Shown here in pieces: positions 15,184-27,239 of a stretch of 57,374 nucleotides of DNA (positions within the stretch are counted from its first letter, which is position 1; each line of letters opens with the position of its first letter). Below the pieces are notes generated by a model, which was given only the letters and a program-made list of their open reading frames with translations, was not told the DNA's origin and searched no databases. Source of the DNA: Mesorhizobium tianshanense (GTDB lineage: Bacteria; Pseudomonadota; Alphaproteobacteria; Rhizobiales; Rhizobiaceae); NCBI RefSeq assembly GCF_007830515.1, contig NZ_VLKT01000048.1:1-57374 (forward strand). Direction: 5' to 3'. A program made the translations under genes and the position numbers.

Positions 15184-17952
15184 ATGGACATGCGCACTGC
15201 GAAAGACACCGACGCCCCGGCGGCCATGACGCCGACGCCCGCCGCCGCAAGCGGCGCCACGCCGATGATGGAGCAGTATATCGAGATCAAGGCGGCGAAC
15301 CCGGATTCGCTGCTGTTCTACCGCATGGGCGATTTCTACGAGCTGTTCTTCGACGACGCCGAGAAGGCGAGCCGGGCGCTCGGCATCGTCTTGACCAAGC
15401 GCGGCAAGCACCAGGGCCTTGACATCCCGATGTGCGGCGTGCCGGTGCATGCCGCCGACGACTATCTGCAGAAGCTGATCGGACAAGGGTTCCGCGTCGC
15501 CGTCTGCGAGCAGATCGAGGACCCGGCAGAGGCGAAGAAGCGCGGCGGCAAATCGGTGGTGCGCCGCGACGTGGTGCGGCTGGTGACGCCGGGCACCATC
15601 ACCGAGGACAAATTGCTGGCGCCGTCGGAATCGAGTTTTCTGATGGCGCTGGGGCGGGTCAAGGGCGGGGCGGAGCCAAGAGGCGGGGAGCGCGGCAGCG
15701 CGACAGGGAACCAAGGAAGTTTTGCGCTGGCCTGGATCGAGATCTCGACCGGTGCCTTCCGCGTCGCCGAGACCACCGCCGACCGGCTGCTCGCCGATGT
15801 CTTCCGCGTCGACCCGCGCGAGCTGATCGTCGCCGAGCCGGTGTTCTACGATCCCGAACTGAAACCGGTGTTCGACGTGCTTGGCCGCGTCGCCAACCCG
15901 CAGCCGCCGAGCCTGTTCGATTCGGCGTCTGCCGCAGGACGCATCGCCCGCTTTTTCGAGGTGGCGACGCCGGACAGTTTCGGCACGTTTTCCCGCGCCG
16001 AGCTGTCGGCGATCTCAGGCGTCATCGCCTATGTCGAAAAGACGCAAAAGGCCGAGCGGCCGCCGCTGTCGCGGCCGGAGCGCGAGGAGCAGGGTTCGAC
16101 GCTGTTCATCGATCCGGCGACGCGCGCCAATCTGGAGCTGCTGCGCACTCTGTCCGGCAGCCGCGAAGGTTCGCTGTTCAAGGCGATCGACCGCACGGTG
16201 ACCGGCGGCGGAGCGCGGCTGCTCGCCGACCGGCTGATGGCGCCGCTGACCGACCCAGCGGCCATCGGCGCACGGCTGGACTCGGTGTCGTTCCTCCGCT
16301 CCGAGACACGGCTGTGCCAGGCGGTGCGGACGAGCCTGAAGAGCGTCGCCGACATGCCGCGCGCACTGTCCAGGCTGGCGCTCAACCGCGGCGGCCCACG
16401 CGATCTCGGCGCGCTGCGCGCCGGATTCGAGGCAGCCGGCGCCATTGCCGAACTGTTTGGGGAAATCGCCCTGCCCGCGGAACTCGCGGCGGCGCTGGCG
16501 GCGATCGAGGCGCTGCCACGCCCGCTGGCCGAGCATCTGATGCAGGCGCTCGGCGACGAGCTGCCGCTGCTCAAGCGCGACGGCGGCTTCGTGCGCGGCG
16601 ACTACAATGCAGAACTCGACGAGATGCGGGCATTGCGCGACGAGTCGCGCAAGGTGATCGCCGGGCTGGAGCGCTCGCTGATCGACGAGACCGGCATCCG
16701 CTCGCTGAAAATCCGGCACAACAATGTGCTCGGCTACTACATCGAAGTCACCGCCAACCATCATGCGATCATGACGGGCAGCGACGGGGCGAAGGCGCGC
16801 TTCATCCATCGCCAGACCATGGCCAATGCCATGCGCTTCACCACGACCGAGCTGGCCGAGCTGGAATCGAAGATCGCCAACGCCGCCAACCGGGCACTGG
16901 CGATCGAGCTTGCCGCCTTCGACAGGCTGACGGCGGAAGCGGTCGGCGAGGCGGAAAAGATCCGCGCCGGCGCCGAGGCGCTCGCGGTGCTCGACGTGTC
17001 GGCGGCACTTGCGCTGCTCTCCGAGAGCGAGGCCTGGTGCCGGCCCGTGGTGGACGCGAGCCTCGCCTTCGCGATTTCGGGCGGGCGCCATCCAGTGGTG
17101 GAACAGTCGCTGCGGCGTTCGGGCGAAGGCCCTTTCGTCGCCAATGATTGCGACCTGTCGCCGGAAGGCGATGCCAAGAACGGTGCGATCTGGCTGCTGA
17201 CCGGTCCCAATATGGGCGGCAAGTCGACCTTCCTGAGACAGAACGCGCTGATCGCCATCCTCGCCCAGACCGGCTCCTTCGTGCCGGCGGCATCAGCTCA
17301 TATCGGCGTCGTCGACCGGCTGTTTTCGCGTGTCGGCGCCTCGGACGATCTGGCGCGCGGCCGCTCGACCTTCATGGTCGAGATGGTCGAAACGGCGGCA
17401 ATCCTCAACCAGGCCGGCGAACGCGCGCTGGTGATCCTCGACGAGATCGGCCGCGGCACCGCCACCTTCGACGGCCTGTCGATCGCCTGGGCGGCGGTCG
17501 AGTATCTGCACGAGAAGAACCGCTGCCGGGCGATCTTCGCCACCCATTTCCACGAAATGACGGCGCTGGCCAGCAAACTGGCTCGACTGCACAACGTCAC
17601 CATGCGGGTCAAGGAATGGGAGGGCGACGTGGTCTTCCTGCACGAGGTCGGCAAGGGTGCGGCCGACCGCTCCTACGGCGTGCAGGTGGCGCGGCTGGCC
17701 GGCCTGCCGGAAGCCGTGGTCGGCCGGGCCAGGGAAGTGCTGCACCAGCTCGAAGCCGGCGAAGTCTCGGGCAAGGCGAACCGGCTGGTCGACGACCTGC
17801 CGCTGTTTTCGGTGGCGGTGAGGCGGGAAGCGCAGAAGCCGACCAAGGATGACGCGCTGGGTGCGGCGCTCGGTGCGATCAACCCCGACGAGATGACGCC
17901 GAGGGAGGCGCTTGAGGCGCTGTACCGGTTGAAGGGGATGGCGGGGAGGTAG
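15184..17952 (+). CDS. mutS: DNA mismatch repair protein MutS
   Basis: Recognises base mismatches and small loops in new DNA and recruits MutL. At about 922 residues it shows the mismatch-binding domain with the Phe-x-Glu motif inside FYRMGDFYELFFDD (near residue 45), connector and lever domains, and the ATPase with Walker A GPNMGGKSTFLRQ, Walker B LVILDEIGRGTATFDG and the H-loop AIFATHFHEM. The start is ATG 15184 (MDMRTAKD); a GTG at 15175 is also possible. A Gly/Arg-rich insert (GGAEPRGGERGSATGNQG, about residue 162) interrupts the connector domain and is likely a loop peculiar to this lineage. Confidence 0.96.
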   Translation: MDMRTAKDTDAPAAMTPTPAAASGATPMMEQYIEIKAANPDSLLFYRMGDFYELFFDDAEKASRALGIVLTKRGKHQGLDIPMCGVPVHAADDYLQKLIGQGFRVAVCEQIEDPAEAKKRGGKSVVRRDVVRLVTPGTITEDKLLAPSESSFLMALGRVKGGAEPRGGERGSATGNQGSFALAWIEISTGAFRVAETTADRLLADVFRVDPRELIVAEPVFYDPELKPVFDVLGRVANPQPPSLFDSASAAGRIARFFEVATPDSFGTFSRAELSAISGVIAYVEKTQKAERPPLSRPEREEQGSTLFIDPATRANLELLRTLSGSREGSLFKAIDRTVTGGGARLLADRLMAPLTDPAAIGARLDSVSFLRSETRLCQAVRTSLKSVADMPRALSRLALNRGGPRDLGALRAGFEAAGAIAELFGEIALPAELAAALAAIEALPRPLAEHLMQALGDELPLLKRDGGFVRGDYNAELDEMRALRDESRKVIAGLERSLIDETGIRSLKIRHNNVLGYYIEVTANHHAIMTGSDGAKARFIHRQTMANAMRFTTTELAELESKIANAANRALAIELAAFDRLTAEAVGEAEKIRAGAEALAVLDVSAALALLSESEAWCRPVVDASLAFAISGGRHPVVEQSLRRSGEGPFVANDCDLSPEGDAKNGAIWLLTGPNMGGKSTFLRQNALIAILAQTGSFVPAASAHIGVVDRLFSRVGASDDLARGRSTFMVEMVETAAILNQAGERALVILDEIGRGTATFDGLSIAWAAVEYLHEKNRCRAIFATHFHEMTALASKLARLHNVTMRVKEWEGDVVFLHEVGKGAADRSYGVQVARLAGLPEAVVGRAREVLHQLEAGEVSGKANRLVDDLPLFSVAVRREAQKPTKDDALGAALGAINPDEMTPREALEALYRLKGMAGR

Positions 17953-17980
17953 TTGGGCCTCGCCCGATTGCGCTCTACGG

Positions 17981-18134
17981 CGCCCCCTCTGTCCTGCCGG
18001 ACATCTCCCCCACAGGTGGGGAGATAGGCTGTCGCCATCGCTTTCGCCAATCTCGAACGCTAGAAAAATGCTGTCTGCGAAGCTGCCAATCTCCCCCCAA
18101 GTGGGGGATATGTCCGGCAGGACAGAGGGGGGCG
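17981..18134. repeat. Palindromic intergenic repeat element between mutS and the aldo/keto reductase gene
   Basis: The outer arms CGCCCCCTCTGTCCTGCCGG (17981-18000) and CCGGCAGGACAGAGGGGGGCG (18114-18134) are inverted copies differing by one inserted base. The next inner blocks (CATCTCCCCCACAGGTGGGGAGAT and ATCTCCCCCCAAGTGGGGGAT) are also self-complementary. It fills the gap between two convergent genes and resembles the element at 35451-35640, so it belongs to a dispersed rhizobial family. Confidence 0.85.
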
Positions 18135-18183
18135 CGAAGGAACGCGACGTTCGTTATGGGTCAGTTCCCCTCCGCCACCATCC

Positions 18184-19029
18184 TCAAATCATCTCCAAAC
18201 CACGCTTTCGGGTCGGCGGCGGGAAGGCGCGGTCGATGTCGGCGAAATCTTCCGAGGTGAGTTTGATGTCGAGCGCAGCGACATTCTGGCGGACATGCTC
18301 CGGTTTTCCGGCCTTCGGAATGGCGATGACACCTGGCTGTGCCATCACCCAGGCCAGTGCGATTTGCGCCGCCGTGGCATTGTGGCGGGCGGCGATGGCT
18401 TCGAGCCTGGTGTTGCGCGCCAATACGCCCTGATCGACCGGCGAATAGGCCATCAGCGGAATGCCGCGCTGCCGGCTCCAGGGCACAAGGTCGAATTCGG
18501 GGCCGCGCTGGGTCAGATTATAGAGGATCTGGTTGGTCTGAACGCTGTCGCCGGCCGGCAGGCCGACCAGCGCCTCCATCTCATGGGTGTCGAAATTGCT
18601 GACGCCCCAGTGGCGGATCTTGCCGGCCTTTTTCAACGCCTCGAAGGCATCGACCGTTTCCGCCAGCGGTACGCTGCCGGGCCAATGCAGCAGATAGAGA
18701 TCGATGCGGTCGGTGCGCAGATGCCCGAGGCTTCTGTCGCAGGCCGCCGGCACGCCGGTGCGCGAGGCGTTGGACGGCAGCACCTTGGAGACCAGGAACA
18801 CCTCGTCCCGGCGCCCGGCAACAGCATCCGCCACCACCTCCTCGGCGCCGCCGCTGGCATACATTTCGGCGGTGTCGATCAGCGTCATGCCGAGATCGAG
18901 CCCAAGCTTCAGGGCATTGGCCTCGTCGGCCCGGCGACGGGCGTCCTCGCCCATTTTCCACGTGCCCTGGCCGAGCACGGGAACGGCTTCGCCCGAAGGC
19001 AATGTGGTGGTTCTCATCGTTGACGGCAT
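18184..19029 (-). CDS. Aldo/keto reductase
   Basis: A 281-residue NADPH-dependent reductase of the AKR superfamily, with the N-terminal strand PVLGQGTWKMG and the four catalytic residues in context: Asp in MTLIDTAEMY (the Tyr is also here), Lys in VFLVSKVLP and His in LYLLHWPG. The cofactor-binding end includes VIAIPKAGKPEHVRQN. Substrates are likely small aldehydes or ketones. The ATG at 19029 is preceded by a suitably spaced GGAG, which favours it over the frame to 19062. It lies downstream of the copper genes on the same strand with a gap of 88 bases. Confidence 0.88.
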   Translation of the reverse strand: MPSTMRTTTLPSGEAVPVLGQGTWKMGEDARRRADEANALKLGLDLGMTLIDTAEMYASGGAEEVVADAVAGRRDEVFLVSKVLPSNASRTGVPAACDRSLGHLRTDRIDLYLLHWPGSVPLAETVDAFEALKKAGKIRHWGVSNFDTHEMEALVGLPAGDSVQTNQILYNLTQRGPEFDLVPWSRQRGIPLMAYSPVDQGVLARNTRLEAIAARHNATAAQIALAWVMAQPGVIAIPKAGKPEHVRQNVAALDIKLTSEDFADIDRAFPPPTRKRGLEMI

Positions 19030-19117
19030 GGCGTGCTCCAGTCGAGATCCGGATGGCATCACACCCTTCGGGAGAAATCCAGATGAAAGTCCTTCCCTCC
19101 CGCGGACCGCTTGATGT

Positions 19118-19504
19118 CTACTTCACCGGGTGGGCGGCGAGCCAATCCTGCATCTGCTTGATCTCGGCTTCCTGCGCCGCGATGACCGCCTCGGCCAGCT
19201 TGCGCATCTCCGGGTCCTTGCCGTTGGCGAGTTCGACCTTGGCCATGTCGATGGCCGCCTGATGATGCGGGATCATGCCGCGGGCGAAATCGACATCGGC
19301 ATTGCCGGAATATTCTATCGCCATCATGTCGGTGTGCATCTTGTCCATCGCCGCCTTATAGCCGTCAGTCGAAGGGCTTTGCGCGCTCATCGCGGCCATA
19401 TCGTGCTGCATCTCCTGGGCTTGCGACGGAGTGCTTTCGAGGAAAACGGCGAGCAGCATACCTGCCGCCATCAGCAGCAGCACGATCTTCTTGGCCAAGG
19501 TCAT
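19118..19504 (-). CDS. DUF305 (CopM-like) periplasmic metal-binding protein
   Basis: A 128-residue exported protein: signal peptide (KKIVLLLMAAGMLLAVFLES, then TPSQAQ) and a DUF305 core with the Met/His-rich motifs MDKMHTDMMAI and FARGMIPHHQAAIDMAK. This ferritin-like fold is known from the cyanobacterial copper-binding protein CopM, and the Met/His pattern suits Cu(I) or Ag(I). It lies 44 bases downstream of copA on the same strand, so it is almost certainly cotranscribed as the periplasmic part of a copper-export operon driven by the promoter at 22090-22120. Confidence 0.88.
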   Translation of the reverse strand: MTLAKKIVLLLMAAGMLLAVFLESTPSQAQEMQHDMAAMSAQSPSTDGYKAAMDKMHTDMMAIEYSGNADVDFARGMIPHHQAAIDMAKVELANGKDPEMRKLAEAVIAAQEAEIKQMQDWLAAHPVK

Positions 19505-19548
19505 CCATGATCTCCTTCTTGAGCGAAATTCCTATCTGGGGATCTCGC

Positions 19549-22059
<2,511 letters not shown>

Positions 22060-22089
22060 GCGGAATGCCTCTATCTCGATGCTGAGGCG

Positions 22090-22120
22090 GAGGTAGTGCT
22101 TCCAGTAACTGGAAGGTCAA
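22090..22120 (-). promoter_or_regulatory. CueR-type (MerR family) promoter of the copA operon
   Basis: Read on the minus strand, a -35 TTGACC (22115-22120) and a -10 TACCTC (22090-22095) are separated by 19 bases, the overlong spacer that MerR-family activators correct by DNA distortion. Centred in the spacer is a perfect 7-3-7 dyad, CTTCCAG-TTA-CTGGAAG (22099-22115), and the TTGACCTTCC...CTGGAAG layout matches copper-efflux promoters controlled by CueR. The start of transcription would fall about 20-25 bases before the copA ATG at 22059. A cueR gene lies 9 kb away at 31248. Confidence 0.85.
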
Positions 22121-22393
22121 GGGCCAAATTCGATTTTCGTGCCGTGGGCGCGATGCCGAACGGCTCAGGCGGAAAATTCCCGCACGCAACCGTACTAGAA
22201 TATTATGATGCTCCCTCCTGCTATCGCATTGATCTTGCTCAAAACGAAATGTCTGGTCATCGATCTCTCCCGGCTGCGGCAGGAGACGAGCATCGCATTC
22301 GATTGCCGTGGAGAGCGTGGCCGTCCGCCCCATACCCAGCGCTGCGAAAACGCGCTATAGACGCCGCCGAAACGGCGAGGCCGAACGGCACTT

Positions 22394-25195
22394 ATGGCAA
22401 GAATATCCCTGAAGCTCGATGAACTGATCGACGGCGACGCCTTGCGCCGCGAGATGACAGCGCTGACCGCGGCCACGGCAGGCGACGGCTCCAGCAAGGC
22501 TGCGCGCGCCGGCGTTCTCCAGCTTCTCAAGGCCAGGCTGGCCGCCGGCCGCACCACCGCCGAATGCATGCTGATGGACGACGGCAGCGGCACCGCCTGC
22601 GCCGCCCGGCTGTCGCATCTCATGAACGAGATCATCCGGGCGCTCTACGACTTCGCCGCCAGCCATGTCTATCGCGTGAAAAACCCGTCATCGGCCGAAC
22701 GCATGGCCGTCGTTGCGGTCGGCGGCTATGGCCGCGGCACGCTGGCGCCGGGATCCGACATCGACCTCCTGTTCCTACTGCCCTACAAGCAGACGCCTTG
22801 GGGCGAGCAGATCGTCGAATACATGCTCTACATGCTGTGGGACCTGGGGCTGAAGGTCGGTCACGCCACCCGCAACATCGACGAATGCCTGCGGCTGTCG
22901 CGCACCGACATCACCATCCGCACCTCGATCCTGGAAGCGCGTTTCCTGTGGGGCGAGCAGAAGCTCTATGACGAGCTGCTGCAGCGTTTCGACCACGAGG
23001 TGGTGCGCACGACCGGGCCCGAATATGTGCAGGCCAAGCTTGCCGAACGCGACGAGCGCCATGCCAAGGCCGGCGAAAGCCGCTACCTGGTCGAACCCAA
23101 CGTCAAGGACGGCAAGGGCGGCCTGCGCGACCTGCAGACGCTGTTCTGGATCGGCAAGTATTTCTACCGGGTGCGCACCGGCGAGGAACTGGTCGACAAG
23201 GGCGTCTTCACCGGCACCGAATACCGGGAATTTCAGAAGGCCGAGGATTTCCTGTGGGCGGTGCGCTGCCACATGCATTTCCTCACCGGCAAGGCCGAGG
23301 AACGGCTGCATTTCGACATCCAGCGCGAGATCGCCGAACGGCTGGGCTACACCACGCATCCGGGCCTATCGGCGGTCGAGCGCTTCATGAAGCATTACTT
23401 CCTCGTCGCCAAGGATGTCGGGGATCTCACCCGCATCTTCTGCGCCGCGCTCGAGGAGGAGCAGGCCAAGCATGTGCCGGGCTTCAACCGCATCTTCCTC
23501 ACCTTCTCGCGCCGCAAGCGCAAGCTTGCCGGCACGTCCGATTTCATTGTCGACAACCATCGCATCAACATCGCCGAGGACCTGGTGTTCGAGCGCGATC
23601 CGGTCAATCTCCTGAGGCTGTTCTGGTTCGCCGACAAGCACGGGCTGGAATTCCACCCCGATGCGCTGAAGCTCTTGACACGTTCGCTCGGCCTGGTCGG
23701 CAAGGCGCTGCGGCGCGACGAGGAAGCCAACCGGCTGTTCCTCGACATCCTGACCTCGGACCGCAACGCCGAACTCAATCTCAGGCGCATGAACGAGGCG
23801 GGACTGCTGGGGAAGCTGATCCCGGATTTCGGCAAGATCGTCGCCATGATGCAGTTCTCGATGTACCATCACTACACGGTGGACGAGCACCTGATCCGCT
23901 GCATCGGCGTGCTGGCCGAGATCGAGCGGGGCGACGGCGAAAAGATCCACCCGCTCGCCCACTCGCTGATGCCGGGGCTGAAGAAAAGCCGTGAGGCGCT
24001 CTATGTCGCGGTGCTTTTGCACGACATCGCCAAGGGGCGGCCGGAGGACCATTCCGAAGCCGGTGCCCGGATCGCGCGGCGGATCTGCCCGCATATGGGG
24101 CTCTCGGCGGCCGACACCGAAACGGTCGCCTGGCTGGTCGACAACCATCTCGTGATGTCGATGACGGCGCAGACCCGCGATCTCAACGACCGCAAGACGA
24201 TCGAGGATTTCGCCGCGATCGTGCAGTCGGTCGAACGGCTGAAGCTGCTGCTCGTCCTGACCGTCTGCGATATCAGAGGCGTCGGACCGGGCGTCTGGAA
24301 CGGCTGGAAGGGGCAGTTGCTGCGCACGCTCTACTACGAGACCGAATTGCTGCTGACCGGCGGGTTCTCGGAAGTGTCGCGCGCCAAGCGGACGGCGGCG
24401 GCGCGCGAGCTATTGGCCGAGTCGCTCACCGACTGGCCGGAAAAGGCCCGCAAGCGCTATGCCGGCAAGCACTACGAGAATTACCTGCTGACGGTCGATC
24501 TCGCCGACCAGCTTCGCCACGCCGAATTCATCCGCGAGGCGGATCAAGCGGGCAAGAAGCTCGCCACTATGATCAAGACCCACCAGTTCGAGGCGGTGAC
24601 CGAGATTACCGTGCTGGCGCAGGACCATCCCCGGCTGCTTTCGGTCATTGCCGGGGCCTGTGTGGCGGCCGGCGGCAACATCGTCGACGCGCAGATCTTC
24701 ACCACCTCCGACGGCCGCGCGCTGGACACCATCCTGATCTCGAGGGAATTCGACCTTGACGAGGATGAGCGCCGCCGCGCCGAGCGCGTCGGCCGCCTGA
24801 TCGAGGACGTGCTGTCGGGCAAGAGCTGGCTGCCGGAGATGATCGAAAAGCGGACCAAGCCGCGGCGCGGCGCCAAGGTCTTCCGCATCCAGCCGCGCGC
24901 CGAAATCCGCAACACGCTGTCGAACCGGTTCTCGGTGATCGAGGTCGAGGGGCTGGATCGGCCGGGCCTGCTCTCCGAGATCACCGGGGCGTTGTCCGAC
25001 CTGTCGCTCGACATCGCGTCGGCGCACATCACTACCTTCGGCGAAAAGGTCATCGACACCTTCTATGTCACCGACCTAACCGGCCAGAAGATCGACAGCC
25101 CGACGCGCATCACCGCCATCCACAACAGGCTGATCGCCGCCCTCGAAGGCACCGTGCCCGAGCGCGGCGGCAAGGCCAAGGCCGCCGCCGAGTGA
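22394..25195 (+). CDS. glnD: [Protein-PII] uridylyltransferase / uridylyl-removing enzyme
   Basis: Senses glutamine and adds or removes UMP on PII proteins, setting nitrogen regulation. The 933-residue protein has the expected order: nucleotidyltransferase (VAVGGYGRGTLAPGSDIDLL, about residue 110; GSDxD binds metal), the GlnD linker domain (LVEPNVKDGKGGLRDLQTLF), an HD phosphohydrolase domain (VAVLLHDIAKGRPEDHSEAG, about residue 545) and two C-terminal ACT domains that bind glutamine (EITVLAQDHPRLLSVIAGAC and VIEVEGLDRPGLLSEITGAL). murJ follows by 66 bases on the same strand, a pairing common in rhizobia, so cotranscription is likely. Confidence 0.96.
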   Translation: MARISLKLDELIDGDALRREMTALTAATAGDGSSKAARAGVLQLLKARLAAGRTTAECMLMDDGSGTACAARLSHLMNEIIRALYDFAASHVYRVKNPSSAERMAVVAVGGYGRGTLAPGSDIDLLFLLPYKQTPWGEQIVEYMLYMLWDLGLKVGHATRNIDECLRLSRTDITIRTSILEARFLWGEQKLYDELLQRFDHEVVRTTGPEYVQAKLAERDERHAKAGESRYLVEPNVKDGKGGLRDLQTLFWIGKYFYRVRTGEELVDKGVFTGTEYREFQKAEDFLWAVRCHMHFLTGKAEERLHFDIQREIAERLGYTTHPGLSAVERFMKHYFLVAKDVGDLTRIFCAALEEEQAKHVPGFNRIFLTFSRRKRKLAGTSDFIVDNHRINIAEDLVFERDPVNLLRLFWFADKHGLEFHPDALKLLTRSLGLVGKALRRDEEANRLFLDILTSDRNAELNLRRMNEAGLLGKLIPDFGKIVAMMQFSMYHHYTVDEHLIRCIGVLAEIERGDGEKIHPLAHSLMPGLKKSREALYVAVLLHDIAKGRPEDHSEAGARIARRICPHMGLSAADTETVAWLVDNHLVMSMTAQTRDLNDRKTIEDFAAIVQSVERLKLLLVLTVCDIRGVGPGVWNGWKGQLLRTLYYETELLLTGGFSEVSRAKRTAAARELLAESLTDWPEKARKRYAGKHYENYLLTVDLADQLRHAEFIREADQAGKKLATMIKTHQFEAVTEITVLAQDHPRLLSVIAGACVAAGGNIVDAQIFTTSDGRALDTILISREFDLDEDERRRAERVGRLIEDVLSGKSWLPEMIEKRTKPRRGAKVFRIQPRAEIRNTLSNRFSVIEVEGLDRPGLLSEITGALSDLSLDIASAHITTFGEKVIDTFYVTDLTGQKIDSPTRITAIHNRLIAALEGTVPERGGKAKAAAE

Positions 25196-25261
25196 ACGCC
25201 GTCCTCGATTTGTCCCAATCACCCAGGCAATCTCCACACAAATGAGCCCATCTTCACAACA

Positions 25262-26860
25262 ATGAGCCTGGTCAAAAAATTCGCCACGGTCGCTTCCGGC
25301 ACGCTGATGAGCCGCGCCCTCGGCTTCGGCCGCGAGATGCTGATGGCTGCGGCTCTGGGCACCGGGCCGATCGCCGACGCCTTCAACGCCGCCTTCCAGT
25401 TTCCCAACACCTTTCGCCGGCTGTTTGCCGAAGGCGCCTTCAACGCCGCCTTCGTGCCGCTCTTCGCCAAGGAGATCGAGACCCACGGCACCGACGGCGC
25501 CAAGCGCTTTTCCGAAGAGGTGTTCGGCGTGCTGTTCACGGCGCTGCTGGCGCTGACCATCGCCATGGAACTGGCGATGCCGCTGATCGTGCGCTACCTG
25601 GTGGCGCCGGGCTTTGCCGACTCGCCGGGAAAGTTCGAGATGACGGTCGGGCTTGCGACCATCATGTTCCCCTACCTGATCTGCATGTCGCTCGGCGCGA
25701 TGATGGCCGGCATGCTGAATTCGCTGCGTCGTTATTTCGCCGCCGCGGTGGCGCCGGTGTTCCTCAACATCATCCTGATCGGCGTGCTCGCCTATGCCTG
25801 GTACCAGGGATCGGACGCGCGCACCGTCGGCTTCGCGCTGGCCTGGGGCGTGCTGGCGGCCGGGCTGGTGCAACTGGCGATCGTCTGGGTGGCGGTGCGC
25901 CATGCCGGCATCTCGATCGGCTTTCGCCGGCCAAGGATGACGCCCAACGTCAAGCGGCTGCTGGTGCTGGCGCTGCCGGCGGCGATCACCGGCGGCATCA
26001 CCCAGATCAACCAGGTGATCGGCACGGCGATCGCCTCGACCCAGGACAGCGCGGTGTCGTCGCTCGCCTATGCCGATCGCATCTACCAGCTGCCGCTCGG
26101 CGTCGTCGGCATCGCCGTCGCCATCGTGCTTCTGCCCGAACTGTCGCGGGCGCTGAAGTCAGGCAATCTGATCGAAGCGGCCAATCTGCAGAACCGGTCG
26201 GTGGAGTTCACCCTGTTCCTGACCTTGCCGGCGGCGGCGGCACTGCTGGTCATGTCCGAGCCGATCGTGCGGCTGGTCTACGAGCGTGGGGCGTTTGCCG
26301 CCAACGGCTCGACGCCAGGCGTGGCGGCGATCCTGGCGATCTTCGGCCTGGGCTTGCCGGCCTTCGTGCTGATCAAGGCGTTCACCCCAGGCTATTTCGC
26401 CCGCGAGGACACGCGCACGCCGATGATCTTCGCCGCCATCTCGGTGGCGGTGAACGTCACCATCGCGCTGACGCTGTTTCCGTCGATGGGCGCGCCGGGC
26501 ATCGCCGTCGCCTCGGCCGTCGCCGGCTGGGTCAATGCGCTGATGCTGCTCGGCGTGCTGATCCGGCGCGGCCATTGGGGCCGCGACGCGCCGCTCATGA
26601 AACGCATCCCACGGCTGGTGCTGGCGGCGGCGGTGATGGGGGCGGCGCTCTACTTTGCCGAGCACTGGTTCGCCGCCCAACTGGCCTCGGGCTCGCCGCT
26701 GGCGATCAAGGCGACGACGCTTCTCGCGCTGGTCGCCGGCGGGGCGTTGCTCTACTTCGTCGCAGCCTTCGCCACCGGCGGCGCCGATTTCGGCATGCTG
26801 CGGCGGAATATGCGGCGGAAGGGGTCGCCGCCCGTCAGGGAACAGTCTCCAGATCCGTAA
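25262..26860 (+). CDS. murJ: Lipid II flippase MurJ
   Basis: A polytopic MATE/MOP-superfamily protein of 532 residues that moves lipid II across the inner membrane for peptidoglycan synthesis. The start MSLVKKFATVASGTLMSRAL and the signature FNAAFQFPNTFRRLFAEGAF with ADAFNAAF are hallmarks of MviN/MurJ. About 13-14 helices follow, including ALPAAITGGITQINQVIGTA and the conserved AYADRIYQLPLGVVGIA. It follows glnD. Its last 26 bases overlap the 3' end of the convergent vapC gene. Confidence 0.95.
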   Translation: MSLVKKFATVASGTLMSRALGFGREMLMAAALGTGPIADAFNAAFQFPNTFRRLFAEGAFNAAFVPLFAKEIETHGTDGAKRFSEEVFGVLFTALLALTIAMELAMPLIVRYLVAPGFADSPGKFEMTVGLATIMFPYLICMSLGAMMAGMLNSLRRYFAAAVAPVFLNIILIGVLAYAWYQGSDARTVGFALAWGVLAAGLVQLAIVWVAVRHAGISIGFRRPRMTPNVKRLLVLALPAAITGGITQINQVIGTAIASTQDSAVSSLAYADRIYQLPLGVVGIAVAIVLLPELSRALKSGNLIEAANLQNRSVEFTLFLTLPAAAALLVMSEPIVRLVYERGAFAANGSTPGVAAILAIFGLGLPAFVLIKAFTPGYFAREDTRTPMIFAAISVAVNVTIALTLFPSMGAPGIAVASAVAGWVNALMLLGVLIRRGHWGRDAPLMKRIPRLVLAAAVMGAALYFAEHWFAAQLASGSPLAIKATTLLALVAGGALLYFVAAFATGGADFGMLRRNMRRKGSPPVREQSPDP

Positions 26861-27239
26861 GCCGGAATTCGTCCGCCGTCGAAAGCATCGGAACGGCGTA
26901 GTAGCGCGCGCAAGCGTAGTGAAAACAGTCAGCCATATTCAGGCGGATAGCGTTGTTGCGAAACCGCGACGCGGCCTCAACGGACAGAGATGTGGCGTCA
27001 GAGGCAGGCGGAAGCTCCCGCAAGGCAATTGCCCGCTCTTCGAGAAAACGGCTAACTATCTTCAGGCTTACGGCGACCGGTATGGCCAGCTTTTCCGATC
27101 GCGAAAGCGCCATCGCGGCTTCCCAAACGGCGATCGCCGACGTGAACGGAGCCGACGCTTCCATGACCGCCTGCGCACAGCGCTGGGCTTCGGCCTCGTG
27201 GCTCAGCATCGCGACGATAGCGGCTGCGTCGACAAACAT
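26835..27239 (-). CDS. vapC: VapC-type PIN-domain ribonuclease toxin
   Basis: A 134-residue PIN-domain protein. The acidic active site is visible: Asp in MFVDAAAIVAML (residue 4), Glu in AVWEAAMAL (about 40), and the C-terminal acidic cluster in LNMADCFHYACARYYAVPML (Asp about 102) with STADEFRLTD (about 123). PIN toxins cleave RNA, often tRNA or rRNA. The ATG overlaps the antitoxin stop as TGATG, the usual coupled arrangement. The 3' end runs 26 bases into the murJ coding sequence from the opposite strand. Confidence 0.9.
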   Translation of the reverse strand: MFVDAAAIVAMLSHEAEAQRCAQAVMEASAPFTSAIAVWEAAMALSRSEKLAIPVAVSLKIVSRFLEERAIALRELPPASDATSLSVEAASRFRNNAIRLNMADCFHYACARYYAVPMLSTADEFRLTDLETVP

